This document shows, piece by piece, positions 54,261 through 62,918 of a stretch of 64,000 nucleotides of DNA (its first letter is position 1; every line of letters begins with the position of its first letter). The notes below the pieces were generated by a model, which was not told the origin of the DNA, made no database searches, and saw only the letters and a program-made list of their open reading frames with translations. The stretch comes from JBDHAC01 sp039588215 (lineage in GTDB: Bacteria; Gemmatimonadota; Gemmatimonadetes; Palauibacterales; Palauibacteraceae), in contig JBDHAD010000005.1 in NCBI GenBank assembly GCA_039588215.1, positions 1-64,000 of the forward strand, in the 5' to 3' direction. Both the position numbers and the translations under genes were made by a program.

Positions 54261-55565
54261 TCAGGCGGAGATCCCATACCGGGCGGCGTGCTCCATCGCG
54301 TCCACGAAACGGTCGAGCTCCTGGAGCGTGCTGTAGACGCTCGGCGAGATCCGCAGGCCCTTGAACTCGGGGTGGTTGATCGGCGTCGTGTAGATCTTAT
54401 GCCGCTGCCACAGCCACTGGTTCAGAGGACCGGGCTCGATCCCATCGATCTCGACCGTAGCAATCCCGCACGCGAAGCCGGGCTCCAGGCTCGTGTGCAG
54501 CCGGATTCGATCGTGCTCGAGCAGCTGCCTCGCCCAGTAGTCCCGCAGATAGACGAGCCGGGCCTCCTTGCGCTTCCCTCCGATGAGTTGGTGGAAGGTG
54601 AGCGCCTCGCCCACCGCGAGGAAGTTCGCCTCCGGGTGGGTTCCGATCTCCTCGAACTTCCGGATGTCGTCATCTCTCGCGGCCGGTGCCGCCATGAGCG
54701 GCCACACCTCGGGGATCTTCTCTCTCCGCACGTACAGAAGCCCGTTTCCGATCGGTGTGAAAAGCCATTTGTGCAAGCTCGTCGAGTAGTTGTCGCAATC
54801 CAGGTCCGAGATCTTGAAGTCGAAGTGGGCCAGGGCGTGCGCCCCATCGATGATGACCGGGATGTCCCTCTCCCGCGCCATGGCGACCACCTCGCGCACT
54901 GGGAGGATCTGCCCGGTGATGTTGATCATGTGACACATCAGGATGATGCGCGTTCGGTCGGTGATGCCCTCCTCGAAGCGTCGCACGACCTCCGCCGGGT
55001 CCTCGGCCGGTATCGGGATGACGATCTCACGCAGCACGACGCCCTCGCGCCGCTCCCGCTGCCGGAACGTGGTCAGCATGCGACCGTAGTCCTGGGTCGT
55101 GGTCAGGATCTCGTCTCCGGGCTCCAGGTCGTACCCGAACTGGAGGGTTTGAAGACTCTCCGAGGCGTTGCGGGTGATGGCCACTTCCTCGGAATCGACA
55201 CCCCATTCCCGCGCCAGCCGCTGACGCACGCCCTCGCGCTGTGGCTCCAGGATGCGCCAACCGAAGTAGACGGGGAGCTGGTTCGCGAAGTCCAGATCGC
55301 GCTTCATCGCCTCGAGCACGTGTGCGGGGGTAGGGCTCACACCCCCGTTGTTCAGGTTCACCAGCGACCGGTCGATGGTGAACGCTTGCTGGATGCCGAC
55401 CCAGAAGTCCTCCTCCTGCGCGATCTGGTCCGGTGAGCCCGGGGTTGCGGCGAGCTCACGCGCCGCAACAAGCGCATCGCTCCACCGAATAGGGACGGTG
55501 GCCAGGGTGCCGGCCGCGAGTGCGGGACCACCGATGGTGCCGAGGAAGTTGCGACGGGTGTACAT
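54261..55565 (-). CDS. Class V aminotransferase-fold protein with Tat signal
   Basis: The 434-residue protein starts with a twin-arginine signal (TRRNFLGTIGGPALAAGTLA). PLP-enzyme motifs follow: NNGGVSPTP, RNASESLQTLQFG, VIIDGAHALAHFDF for the cofactor Asp, and STSLHKWLFTPIGNG for the PLP Lys. It resembles isopenicillin-N epimerase/cysteine desulfurase-type class V enzymes. Tat export means it would fold with PLP inside the cell and act in the periplasm. The ATG has GGGAG 7 bases upstream. Confidence 0.92.
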   Translation of the reverse strand: MYTRRNFLGTIGGPALAAGTLATVPIRWSDALVAARELAATPGSPDQIAQEEDFWVGIQQAFTIDRSLVNLNNGGVSPTPAHVLEAMKRDLDFANQLPVYFGWRILEPQREGVRQRLAREWGVDSEEVAITRNASESLQTLQFGYDLEPGDEILTTTQDYGRMLTTFRQRERREGVVLREIVIPIPAEDPAEVVRRFEEGITDRTRIILMCHMINITGQILPVREVVAMARERDIPVIIDGAHALAHFDFKISDLDCDNYSTSLHKWLFTPIGNGLLYVRREKIPEVWPLMAAPAARDDDIRKFEEIGTHPEANFLAVGEALTFHQLIGGKRKEARLVYLRDYWARQLLEHDRIRLHTSLEPGFACGIATVEIDGIEPGPLNQWLWQRHKIYTTPINHPEFKGLRISPSVYSTLQELDRFVDAMEHAARYGISA

Positions 55566-55759
55566 GGGCCGACTCCCGCTAAAGGCTCGAGTCAGATGGC
55601 GCCTACCCTCGGGGCGGCGGCCCCGCGGCTCTGGACGGCCGAGACGTACCTCCTAGAATACTGCTCATCCGGGCGCATGGCAGCAGCGATAGGGCGACCC
55701 TCCGCGCCGGAGGCGGAGATTCTGAAGGCGTGGTACGGCGCCAGAGGAGGGAGAAGGTG

Positions 55760-56257
55760 ATGAGACGACGACGATGGTCTTGGGCGGCGGTCCGCAGCCT
55801 CGCGCTGGGCGTGACGGCCGCGACATTCGGAGGCTGTACGTCCGATTCGATCATCCAGGTAAAGCGCAGCACCGGCCGCATCGACCGTTCCGAGCTGGTC
55901 GGGGCCTACGTCGGAGCGACGATCGTCTTCGTGGATGGCGCGGACACCACGGACCTGAGTGCCAGCGGAGCCTTCTTCAACCTGACGCTGGGGGAGAGCT
56001 CGGGCGTCGCGGGTCACCTGTTCATACCTGGTGCCGGCGCCGGTGGGGCCGACATCGACGCCGATATGACGGGAGCTTGGACGTTCGATCTCGTGGGGCA
56101 GATCGTCCGCTTCGTCCAACAGGCGGACACGTTCGTGCGAGAATCGGAGTGGCCGGCATCGCGCGACGCATTCGCCATCGAGCTGCGGGGCACGTCTGTG
56201 CCCGACGGAGCAGATCCCGGTACGCCCGGAATAGAGATCGTCCTCCGCAAGGGGTAG
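55760..56257 (+). CDS. Small lipoprotein of unknown function
   Basis: The ATG at 55760 has GAAGGTG upstream. The 165-residue protein has an Arg-rich start (MRRRRW), a lipobox (FGGC) and a beta-rich mature domain (LVGAYVGATIVFVDGADTTDL, LTLGESSGVAGHLFIPG, DLVGQIVRFVQQAD). The pattern resembles lipocalin-like or META-like domains of unknown role. A 267-base gap with no supported gene follows and contains one copy of a 45-base repeat. Confidence 0.72.
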   Translation: MRRRRWSWAAVRSLALGVTAATFGGCTSDSIIQVKRSTGRIDRSELVGAYVGATIVFVDGADTTDLSASGAFFNLTLGESSGVAGHLFIPGAGAGGADIDADMTGAWTFDLVGQIVRFVQQADTFVRESEWPASRDAFAIELRGTSVPDGADPGTPGIEIVLRKG

Positions 56258-56294
56258 CCGGAGGCACTCTGCTGCAGGCGCGGGGGCACCCTCC

Positions 56295-56339
56295 CGCGTC
56301 CGAGCGCTCGCTGCGGAGACCCGCCGCTCCCCGCGCCGG
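56295..56339. repeat. 45-base direct repeat, copy A
   Basis: This copy matches 61098-61142 at 43 of 45 positions, same orientation. The core is CGCGTCCGAGCGCTCGCTGC, which contains the palindrome GAGCGCTC. It lies upstream of the three-gene amidohydrolase operon. Confidence 0.85.
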
Positions 56340-56524
56340 CGTCGCGGCGACCAGACTCACACCGCGCGTGCGTTGACACCGCTCCGCCGCTAAGCGGAGA
56401 TTGCCGGCCACGTGTTCTATACCCCACACGTCGTTGCCACGCGTGGGCCGCGTGCCGACTGATCCTCTCGGTGGGAGTGGTCGCCGGCCCACATTTCACA
56501 TCTCAGACAGAGGTTCAGGCGCCG

Positions 56525-58228
56525 ATGAAACTCCACGACGTCCACCACGGATCGCGCCGCGGCCGTGGAACGAGGGGAGCGGGGCTCGCACTCGCGCTCC
56601 TCGTCGCGGGACTCCCCGCAGCGGCCGACGCGCAGCAACCGAGCGACACGCCCCAGCCACCTCCGTTCTTCGCCATCCAAAACGCCCGCATCGTCACCGT
56701 ATCGGGCCCCGTGATCGAGAGCGGAACGGTCGTGATCTCCTTCGGGCTGATCGAAGCCGTGGGCAGTAACGTGCTGATCCCGGCGGAGGCCTGGGTGATC
56801 GATGGCTCGGGAATGACGGTGTACCCAGGGCTGTTCGACGGGCTCTCGTCGCTGGGGCTCGAACAGGCCCAGACGGGTGGCGACCAGGCCGGCGGCCCCG
56901 GTGGCGTCTTCGGCGGCGGAAACCAGCCGATCTCCGAAGGCCCGGAGGACCGCCCCGCGACCACCCCCTGGGTGAGTGCGGCGGACATGCTCGACCCCGA
57001 GGACAATCGGCTGGCAACGTGGCGCGAGGGCGGTTTCACGACTGCGTTGACCGTCCCGGACGAGGGGATCGTCACCGGACAGGCGGCGGTGATCAGCCTG
57101 GGGGGCGACGCCCAGGAGATGATCGTCAAGACGCCCGCGGCCCTGCACGTGACCATGAATCGCGCCGGCGGCTTCCGCTCGTTCCCCAGCTCCCTCATGG
57201 GCACGATCGCCTACGTGAAGCAGCTCTACGCCGATGCCAGGCACCAATCGGCGTACGAGGCGGCATACGAGGCCAATCCAGCGGGGCGTGCGCGGCCCAA
57301 GTACGACCGCGCGCTCGCACCTGTCCAACAATCGATCGCCGACGGGTGGCCGACCGTATTCCTCGGCAACGAGGTCAAGGAGATCCGCCGGGCGGTAAAG
57401 TTGGGTGAAGACACCGGCGCCCGCGCAGTCGTGGCCGGTGCGCACGAGGCGTACGAGATCGCCGACGAGCTCGCGGCCAGCGGCGTGCCCGTGCTGGTGA
57501 ACCTCGACTGGCCCGAGCGGAGCCGAAGCGCCGATCCCGAAGCGGATGAGGCCCTGACCTCGCTTCGTCGACGCGCCTACGCACCCACGACGCCCGCCCG
57601 GCTGCACGCAGCGGGCGCGACCTTCGCGTTCTATTCCGGGGATCTCGGGAGCCCGCGCGAGGTGATCGAAAACGTGAACGTGGCCATCGAGAAGGGACTC
57701 CCGGCGGATGCGGCTCTACGCGCCCTCACGCTCGGTCCGGCCGAGATCTTCGGCGTCGCGGACCGACTGGGCTCGATCGATGCCGGTAAGATCGCCAACC
57801 TGATCGTGACCGACGGCGACCTGTTCGATGAATCGACGAAGGTGAAGATGGTGTTCGTCGACGGCCGCAAGTTCGAGGAGCGCGAGGCCGAGCGACCCAC
57901 GGCCCCGCCCACGGTCGACATGACCGGTCGTTGGGTGCTAACCATCTCGACCCCGCGCCAGACACAGGAGATCACGTTAGACCTCGAGATGAGCGAGGAC
58001 GGAACGCTCACCGGAGACATCACCACCGACCGCGGCGACGCCACGATCATCGACGGCTGGGTGAGCGGTGACGAGTTCGGCTTCACGGCCATGCAGCCCA
58101 TGGGTGGCCGCACTGCCGAGGTGGTCTACACAGGCACTGTAGAAGACACGGAGGTCAGCGGCACCGCCTCGTTCGGCGGCCGCTTCTCGAGCGAATTCAC
58201 CGGTACCCGCCCGGGAGAGGGACAATGA
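56525..58228 (+). CDS. Amidohydrolase-family protein lacking the HxH metal motif
   Basis: The 567-residue protein has a signal peptide (LALALLVAGLPAAADAQ) and the amidohydrolase beta sandwich and barrel (FFAIQNARIVTVSG, VIDGSGMTVYPGLFDG, LRALTLGPAEIFGVADRLGSIDAGKIANLIVTDG). Where catalytic family members have D-x-H-x-H after YPG, this protein has FDGLSSLGLEQ (near residue 105), so the first metal pair is absent. A Gly-rich loop follows. The C-terminal 100 residues form an added beta domain (TGRWVLTIS). It is first in a tightly overlapping set of three and is probably a non-catalytic partner. Confidence 0.87.
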   Translation: MKLHDVHHGSRRGRGTRGAGLALALLVAGLPAAADAQQPSDTPQPPPFFAIQNARIVTVSGPVIESGTVVISFGLIEAVGSNVLIPAEAWVIDGSGMTVYPGLFDGLSSLGLEQAQTGGDQAGGPGGVFGGGNQPISEGPEDRPATTPWVSAADMLDPEDNRLATWREGGFTTALTVPDEGIVTGQAAVISLGGDAQEMIVKTPAALHVTMNRAGGFRSFPSSLMGTIAYVKQLYADARHQSAYEAAYEANPAGRARPKYDRALAPVQQSIADGWPTVFLGNEVKEIRRAVKLGEDTGARAVVAGAHEAYEIADELAASGVPVLVNLDWPERSRSADPEADEALTSLRRRAYAPTTPARLHAAGATFAFYSGDLGSPREVIENVNVAIEKGLPADAALRALTLGPAEIFGVADRLGSIDAGKIANLIVTDGDLFDESTKVKMVFVDGRKFEEREAERPTAPPTVDMTGRWVLTISTPRQTQEITLDLEMSEDGTLTGDITTDRGDATIIDGWVSGDEFGFTAMQPMGGRTAEVVYTGTVEDTEVSGTASFGGRFSSEFTGTRPGEGQ

Positions 58229-59598
58229 GAAGCTTCAAGATTCAGATCGGGCGGGGTGCGGTACCCTGGCTCGCCGCAATCGGGCTCGTCGTGGGCCCCG
58301 GGACGCACCGCGCCACGGCACAGGACCAGCCGGTGCTCATCCGCAACGCGACAGTGATGACCGCGACGAACGGCACGATCCAGAACGGCTCGGTCCTGTT
58401 CGAGGACGGCCGGATCACGGCGGTGGGACCGACCGCCGACGTCGGGGCGCCGGGGGACGCGCAGGTGATCGACGGGACCGGTAAGTACGTGATCCCGGGG
58501 ATCATCGACGCGCACTCCCACCTCGCGGCCGACGCGATCAACGAGGGGAGCGTAGCGGTCTCAGCGATGGTCTCGATCATGGACGTGATCGATCCGACCG
58601 ACGTCAACATCTATCGGGCCGCGGCCGGAGGAGTGACGGTCTCGCACGTGATGCACGGGAGCGCGAACCCGATCGGCGGACAGAACGCGATCATCAAGCA
58701 CCGCTGGGGCGCCGACGCCCAGGGGCTCCTGTTCGAGGGAGCCACGCCCACTATCAAGTTCGCGCTGGGCGAGAACCCGAAGCGCTCCAACTTCGGTGGC
58801 GCACCCGGCGTGGAGCCGCGTTACCCTGCGACTCGCATGGGCGTGATGGACGTGATCCGACAGGCGTTCATCGATGCGACCGAGTACAAGGCGAAGTGGG
58901 AGGACCACGACGCGAGGGTCGCGAGCGGTGACAGGAACGCGATCCCTCCCCAGAGCGACCTCAAGCTGGATGCCCTCGTCGAGGTCCTGAACGGCGAGCG
59001 CCTGGTGCATTCGCATTGCTACCGGGCAGACGAGATCCTCCAGCTCATGCGGGTGGCCGAGGAGTTCGGCTTCCGGATCGCGGTGTTCCAGCACGTGCTG
59101 GAGGGCTACCGGGTCGCGGACGAGATGCGCGAGCACGGAGCGATGGCCTCCACGTTCTCCGACTGGTGGGCCTACAAGGTGGAGGCGTACGAGGCGATCC
59201 CCTACAACGCCGCGATCATGACCGAGCGCGGGCTCATCGTCTCGCTCAACTCCGACAGCGCGGAGGAAGTCCGCCACCTGAACCAGGAAGCGGCCAAGAC
59301 GATGAAATGGGGCGGGATGACCGAGGACCAGGCGCTCGCGATGATCACGATCAACCCTGCCATCCAGCTCCGGCTCGACGATCGAGTGGGCTCGATCGAG
59401 GTGGGGAAAGATGCCGATCTGGTCATCTACGACAACTACCCGCTCAGCTCGTACGCGAAGGTCCGCACGACGTTCGTCGATGGCGAGGTGGTGTTCGATG
59501 TCGACGCCGACCGTCAGATGCGGGAAGCCGTGGCGGCGGAGAAAGCAGAGCTCAAAGGCCTGCTGGGCGAGACCGAGACTGAGGGAGGTGTCCGATGA
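58225..59598 (+). CDS. Amidohydrolase with intact metal site
   Basis: The ATG overlaps the previous stop (ATGA). The 457-residue protein has a signal peptide (core LAAIGLVVG) and a complete amidohydrolase set: IPGIIDAHSHLA (His97, His99), a His in LVHSHCYRADE, a His in VFQHVLEGYR, and Asp in SLNSDSAEE. Family members hydrolyse amide or ester bonds (imidazolonepropionase- and prolidase-like groups). It is the only one of the three neighbours with all ligands and presumably supplies the activity. Confidence 0.93.
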   Translation: MRSFKIQIGRGAVPWLAAIGLVVGPGTHRATAQDQPVLIRNATVMTATNGTIQNGSVLFEDGRITAVGPTADVGAPGDAQVIDGTGKYVIPGIIDAHSHLAADAINEGSVAVSAMVSIMDVIDPTDVNIYRAAAGGVTVSHVMHGSANPIGGQNAIIKHRWGADAQGLLFEGATPTIKFALGENPKRSNFGGAPGVEPRYPATRMGVMDVIRQAFIDATEYKAKWEDHDARVASGDRNAIPPQSDLKLDALVEVLNGERLVHSHCYRADEILQLMRVAEEFGFRIAVFQHVLEGYRVADEMREHGAMASTFSDWWAYKVEAYEAIPYNAAIMTERGLIVSLNSDSAEEVRHLNQEAAKTMKWGGMTEDQALAMITINPAIQLRLDDRVGSIEVGKDADLVIYDNYPLSSYAKVRTTFVDGEVVFDVDADRQMREAVAAEKAELKGLLGETETEGGVR

Positions 59599-60986
59599 CT
59601 GCGCGCAGACTGCACATCGGGGCGCTCTTGCTCCCGCTGGCTTTCGGGATCTCCGGAGGCGCCAGCGCGCAGGAGAATGAGCTCACGCCGATCCAGGACA
59701 CCTACGCGATCGTCGGTGCCACGATCCACACGCTCTCTGACGGCGTGATCGAGAACGGCACGGTTCTAATGCGGGGTGGCCGGATCATCGAGGTCGGCCC
59801 CGGGCTCAACGTTCCGTCCGACGCGGCGGTGATCGACGCGACCGGGAAGCACGTCTATCCCGGGATGATCGATGCCTTCAGCCGGCTGGGACTCACGGAG
59901 ATCGGAGCGGTCGCCGCGACGAACGACCAAAACGAGCTCGGGAACTTCACACCGCACCTGAACGCCCACACCGCGATCCATCCGGCGAGCGAGCACATAC
60001 CGGTCGCACGCGCGAACGGGATCACCCACACGCTCGCGGCTCCCGGCAGCGGGGGAGGCGGCTTTGGCGGGGGCGGCGGAGCCGGCAGCATCGATGGGCA
60101 GGCGACCCTCATCCACCTGGACGGGTGGACGGTCGAGGAGATGCAGATCGAGCGATCGGCTGCCATGGTCGTCAATTGGCCGACCATCCGGACGGGGGGC
60201 GGACGGTTTGGCGGTTTCGGTGGGGGCGGCGGAACGCGCTCCTTCAACGAGGCCAAGAAGATCTACGACGAAGCCGTGGTCAAGCTGGATGACTGGCTGA
60301 CGGCGGCCCGTCACTACAAGCAAGCGATGGACGCCGGGTCGACGCGGATCGACCGGGATCTACAGCTCGAGCACCTGTCTCGTGTGTTCGATGGGGGCTT
60401 GCCGGTCATCATCGTGGCAAACCAGAAGCGCTCCATCGAAGGTGCGATCGAATTCGCCGAACGACATGGGTTGCGCATGGTGCTCGCGGGCGGACGCGAT
60501 GCGCGCGAGGTGAAGGAGACCCTCGCCGAGAGGGAAATCCCCGTGATCCTCGGCCCCGTCCAGACGTTGCCGGACCAGACGGACGACCCGTACGACGAGC
60601 CCAACACGCTGGCGGGAGATCTCTACAGCGCCGGCGTCCAGATCGCGTTCGCGACGTTCGACTCCTCGAATTCCCGCCTGCTACCCTATGAAGCCGCGAA
60701 TACGGTCTCGTTCGGACTGCCGCAGGAGGCGGCGCTCGAGGCGATCACCCTGAATCCGGCGAAGATCCTCGGCGTCAGCGACCGACTCGGCTCGATCGAG
60801 GTCGGAAAAGTGGGGAACCTGATCGTCACCGACGGAGATCCGCTCGAGATCCAGACGGAGATCGAGCACGTGTTCATCAAAGGCGTCCCCGTGGATCTCG
60901 ACAACAAGCACCGGCGGCTGTGGGAGAAGTATCGGGCACGACCGCAGAAGGCGAAGCCGGTTACGGTGTCGGAGGCGACGCCCTAA
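59595..60986 (+). CDS. Amidohydrolase-family protein lacking the HxH metal motif
   Basis: The ATG overlaps the previous stop (ATGA). The 463-residue protein has a signal peptide (ALLLPLAFGISGGASAQ) and the same fold as its two neighbours (YAIVGATIHTLSDG, KHVYPGMIDAFSRLGLTEI, LEAITLNPAKILGVSDRLGSIEVGK). At the metal site it reads D93-A-F-S-R, so both His of HxH are missing. Two Gly-rich insertions occur near residues 150-210. It closely parallels the first gene of the set, without the extra C-terminal domain. Confidence 0.87.
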   Translation: MTARRLHIGALLLPLAFGISGGASAQENELTPIQDTYAIVGATIHTLSDGVIENGTVLMRGGRIIEVGPGLNVPSDAAVIDATGKHVYPGMIDAFSRLGLTEIGAVAATNDQNELGNFTPHLNAHTAIHPASEHIPVARANGITHTLAAPGSGGGGFGGGGGAGSIDGQATLIHLDGWTVEEMQIERSAAMVVNWPTIRTGGGRFGGFGGGGGTRSFNEAKKIYDEAVVKLDDWLTAARHYKQAMDAGSTRIDRDLQLEHLSRVFDGGLPVIIVANQKRSIEGAIEFAERHGLRMVLAGGRDAREVKETLAEREIPVILGPVQTLPDQTDDPYDEPNTLAGDLYSAGVQIAFATFDSSNSRLLPYEAANTVSFGLPQEAALEAITLNPAKILGVSDRLGSIEVGKVGNLIVTDGDPLEIQTEIEHVFIKGVPVDLDNKHRRLWEKYRARPQKAKPVTVSEATP

Positions 60987-61097
60987 ACAGGCGCGAGGGC
61001 GGCAGGTACTCCTTAGCTCGCAGCAGACGCGCGCTGAGGTGCGATCAGAGGCCCGGGTTGGCGAGTCGGATTGTTCGGCTCGCGGCCCGGGCTTTCG

Positions 61098-61142
61098 CGC
61101 GTCCGAGCGCTCGCTGCGGAGACCTGCCGCTCCTCGCGCCGG
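61098..61142. repeat. 45-base direct repeat, copy B
   Basis: This copy matches 56295-56339 with two C/T differences, same orientation. The two copies bracket the amidohydrolase operon. Confidence 0.85.
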
Positions 61143-61233
61143 GGCGCCGCCGTAACCTCGCCCCGATCTTCACCAAGGTGGGAGGGGAGGCGGGCGAACC
61201 CGGAGTGCGGAGCGGACCCGGCCTACGAATAGA

Positions 61234-61260
61234 AGGGGCGGCCCTGCCAGGACCGCCCCT
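61234..61260. terminator. Hairpin, probably bidirectional terminator
   Basis: An 8-bp perfect stem (AGGGGCGG with CCGCCCCT) around an 11-base loop lies between the convergent amidohydrolase operon and the IDIKPGS-domain gene. T-tracts are weak on both sides. Confidence 0.6.
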
Positions 61261-61297
61261 CTGGTGTCAGGTGACCCTGTTTTGGTCACGGTGTTGG

Positions 61298-62497
61298 CTA
61301 CGGTACGTCGATCATACGGACTGCGTCGGTTCCTTCGATTGCCTGACCGTCGAAGGTCTCCCCACTGAGGGTTCCCTCGGTGGACGCACAGTCGAGTCCG
61401 GTATCACCCAGACGGAAGTGGAACACCAGATCGATGTCCCCGTCGCCGTCCACGTCCTCCTCGTGGCGGCGCGGCAACCCCGTATTTTTGTCGATGTGCG
61501 TCTCGCCGGCTCCCTCGAAGGTCACGGTGGTGTGATCCACCGTGGTCGCGTCGAAGTCGTCGGTCGTCAGTATGGCGACCGCGATGACTCCAGGCGGGTT
61601 GTTGCAGTTGATCGAGTTCGGGTCGCTACCCGGCTTGATGTCGATGTCGACGATGAGAGGTCCGCACACCTCGAACACCGAATTTGACACTAGTTGGCGA
61701 TAGTCAGGATCGGTGTTATTGGATTGAGATGCGGGGAAGGTGTTCAGGCCTACGACGTTCCCGCCGGCGTTGATGGCCAGCACATGTCGACCGTTATCGT
61801 AGTTCTCGCACAGGACAGCACCGGCGGAGAGGTTGACGAAGTTGGCGAACGACGAGGACGTCGAGCCTACCCCCGCCAGCATTCGGTCGCACACCGGGAT
61901 GCCATCTCCCACGGCGGGTGGAATCGTGATTCCACCTGCAGCAGCATTGGAGATCCCGGCCTGTTGGAACGGCGACAGACCCGCAGCGAAGATGGCCGGA
62001 CCGAACCCGATGCCACCGGGTCCCGAGAATCCGAATGTCGCCAACACCACTCCGCCGCCTGTGCTCGCAAAACCGGCCAAAGCGTTCGCGCCCGAGGCAA
62101 GGGCGGGAGCGTTGAATCCACATCGGTTGTCGGACATCGCGATCACGCACTGAAAGTTGTCGCGAAGGTCTTGAGCCGTCGGCAGAGCGACATCGCCGTC
62201 GATCAGCGCGACCGAGCCGAACCTCCCGTCCGCGTTCAGCGTGGTGACGGTATTCTGGGCGCCAAAGACGCCGGTCAAATCGGTGCAGTACGCCAAGACC
62301 CCTACGGCCGGCCCACTGCTGGCGAGCGAAATCGGAAGGTCAGGAGCACTCGACGTAGAGATCTGGTCTACCGGAGTCCCCACTGCCTCCTGGCCTTCCG
62401 TGGAGAGCTGAGGCGCATCGAGCGGCCCCTGGCTCCTCTCGCTGCAGCCGATGACAAAGACTCCAGCGAGCAACAAGGAAGAAAGTTTCGTACGCAT
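61298..62497 (-). CDS. Secreted lipoprotein with IDIKPGS-type C-terminal domain
   Basis: The ATG at 62497 has GAGG 6 bases upstream; the longer frame lacks a signal and is rejected. The 399-residue protein has a lipobox (VFVIGC). Residues about 60-280 form a Ser/Gly/Ala-rich domain resembling a glutamine-amidotransferase-like or ThuA-like fold (SVALIDGDVALPTAQDLRD, GGGVVLATFGFSG). From about 283 comes the recurrent C-terminal module IVDIDIKPGSDPNSINCNNP, VAILTTDDFDATTVD, VDGDGDIDLVFHFRLGDTGL, with acidic Ca2+-like repeats. This module occurs in many secreted proteins of environmental bacteria; its role is unknown. A divergent upstream paralogue shares it. Confidence 0.85.
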   Translation of the reverse strand: MRTKLSSLLLAGVFVIGCSERSQGPLDAPQLSTEGQEAVGTPVDQISTSSAPDLPISLASSGPAVGVLAYCTDLTGVFGAQNTVTTLNADGRFGSVALIDGDVALPTAQDLRDNFQCVIAMSDNRCGFNAPALASGANALAGFASTGGGVVLATFGFSGPGGIGFGPAIFAAGLSPFQQAGISNAAAGGITIPPAVGDGIPVCDRMLAGVGSTSSSFANFVNLSAGAVLCENYDNGRHVLAINAGGNVVGLNTFPASQSNNTDPDYRQLVSNSVFEVCGPLIVDIDIKPGSDPNSINCNNPPGVIAVAILTTDDFDATTVDHTTVTFEGAGETHIDKNTGLPRRHEEDVDGDGDIDLVFHFRLGDTGLDCASTEGTLSGETFDGQAIEGTDAVRMIDVP

Positions 62498-62918
62498 GGT
62501 TGCCTCAATGCGGTAAAGTGAGTGAGAGACGGGTCGTGAGCCGTCAGAGGTTGACGGCCCTCGCTTCCCGTTCCGGTTCGGCAGCCAGTTACGGAAAGCC
62601 GCTGGGGTCTCGGTCCACGCGGTAGCCGGTGGGCCTGTGAGACCACGCAACGAGAGTGCCTCCGCTCGCCCTGCGACCGCAGGCGGGAACCTGTCGGTCG
62701 CGAGCACGTACGCTGGGGTTGCCAAACATGTGCGCCCCCTGTGGGCTGCGTGTTGGGGTGCTGTCAGGCCGGTGTGTTGCTCAAGCAGTCACCGGCCTGG
62801 CAGCTTTTTCTTTTCAGGCGGTCCGGGTCCGCTGATCTTCGTCCGAGGCCCGGCGTTTTAGCTCAGCTCAGGACGCTTTGTGCACCTCCGGTTAGGGTCT
62901 AGCTAGGACACGGCGCCA
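62498..62918. other. Non-coding region with an orphan plus-strand terminator
   Basis: A 421-base gap between two minus-strand genes. It holds a strong plus-strand intrinsic terminator but no plus-strand gene, so a small RNA is possible. Short open frames here are not convincing. Confidence 0.55.
62765..62814 (+). terminator. Strong intrinsic terminator, plus strand
   Basis: A 10-bp perfect stem (CAGGCCGGTG with CACCGGCCTG) and a 15-base loop is followed by GCAGCTTTTTCTTTT. The orientation is plus only; the minus strand has A-runs instead. No plus-strand gene precedes it within 1.7 kb, since the nearest upstream gene is the convergent amidohydrolase operon ending at 60986. Confidence 0.85.

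Larger units (their letters stand above)
60987..61297. other. Intergenic region between convergent genes
   Basis: A 311-base gap holding the second 45-base repeat copy and a bidirectional hairpin near its right end. A short hairpin GTGACC/GGTCAC with a T-rich loop lies at 61271-61289. No gene is seen. Confidence 0.6.
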
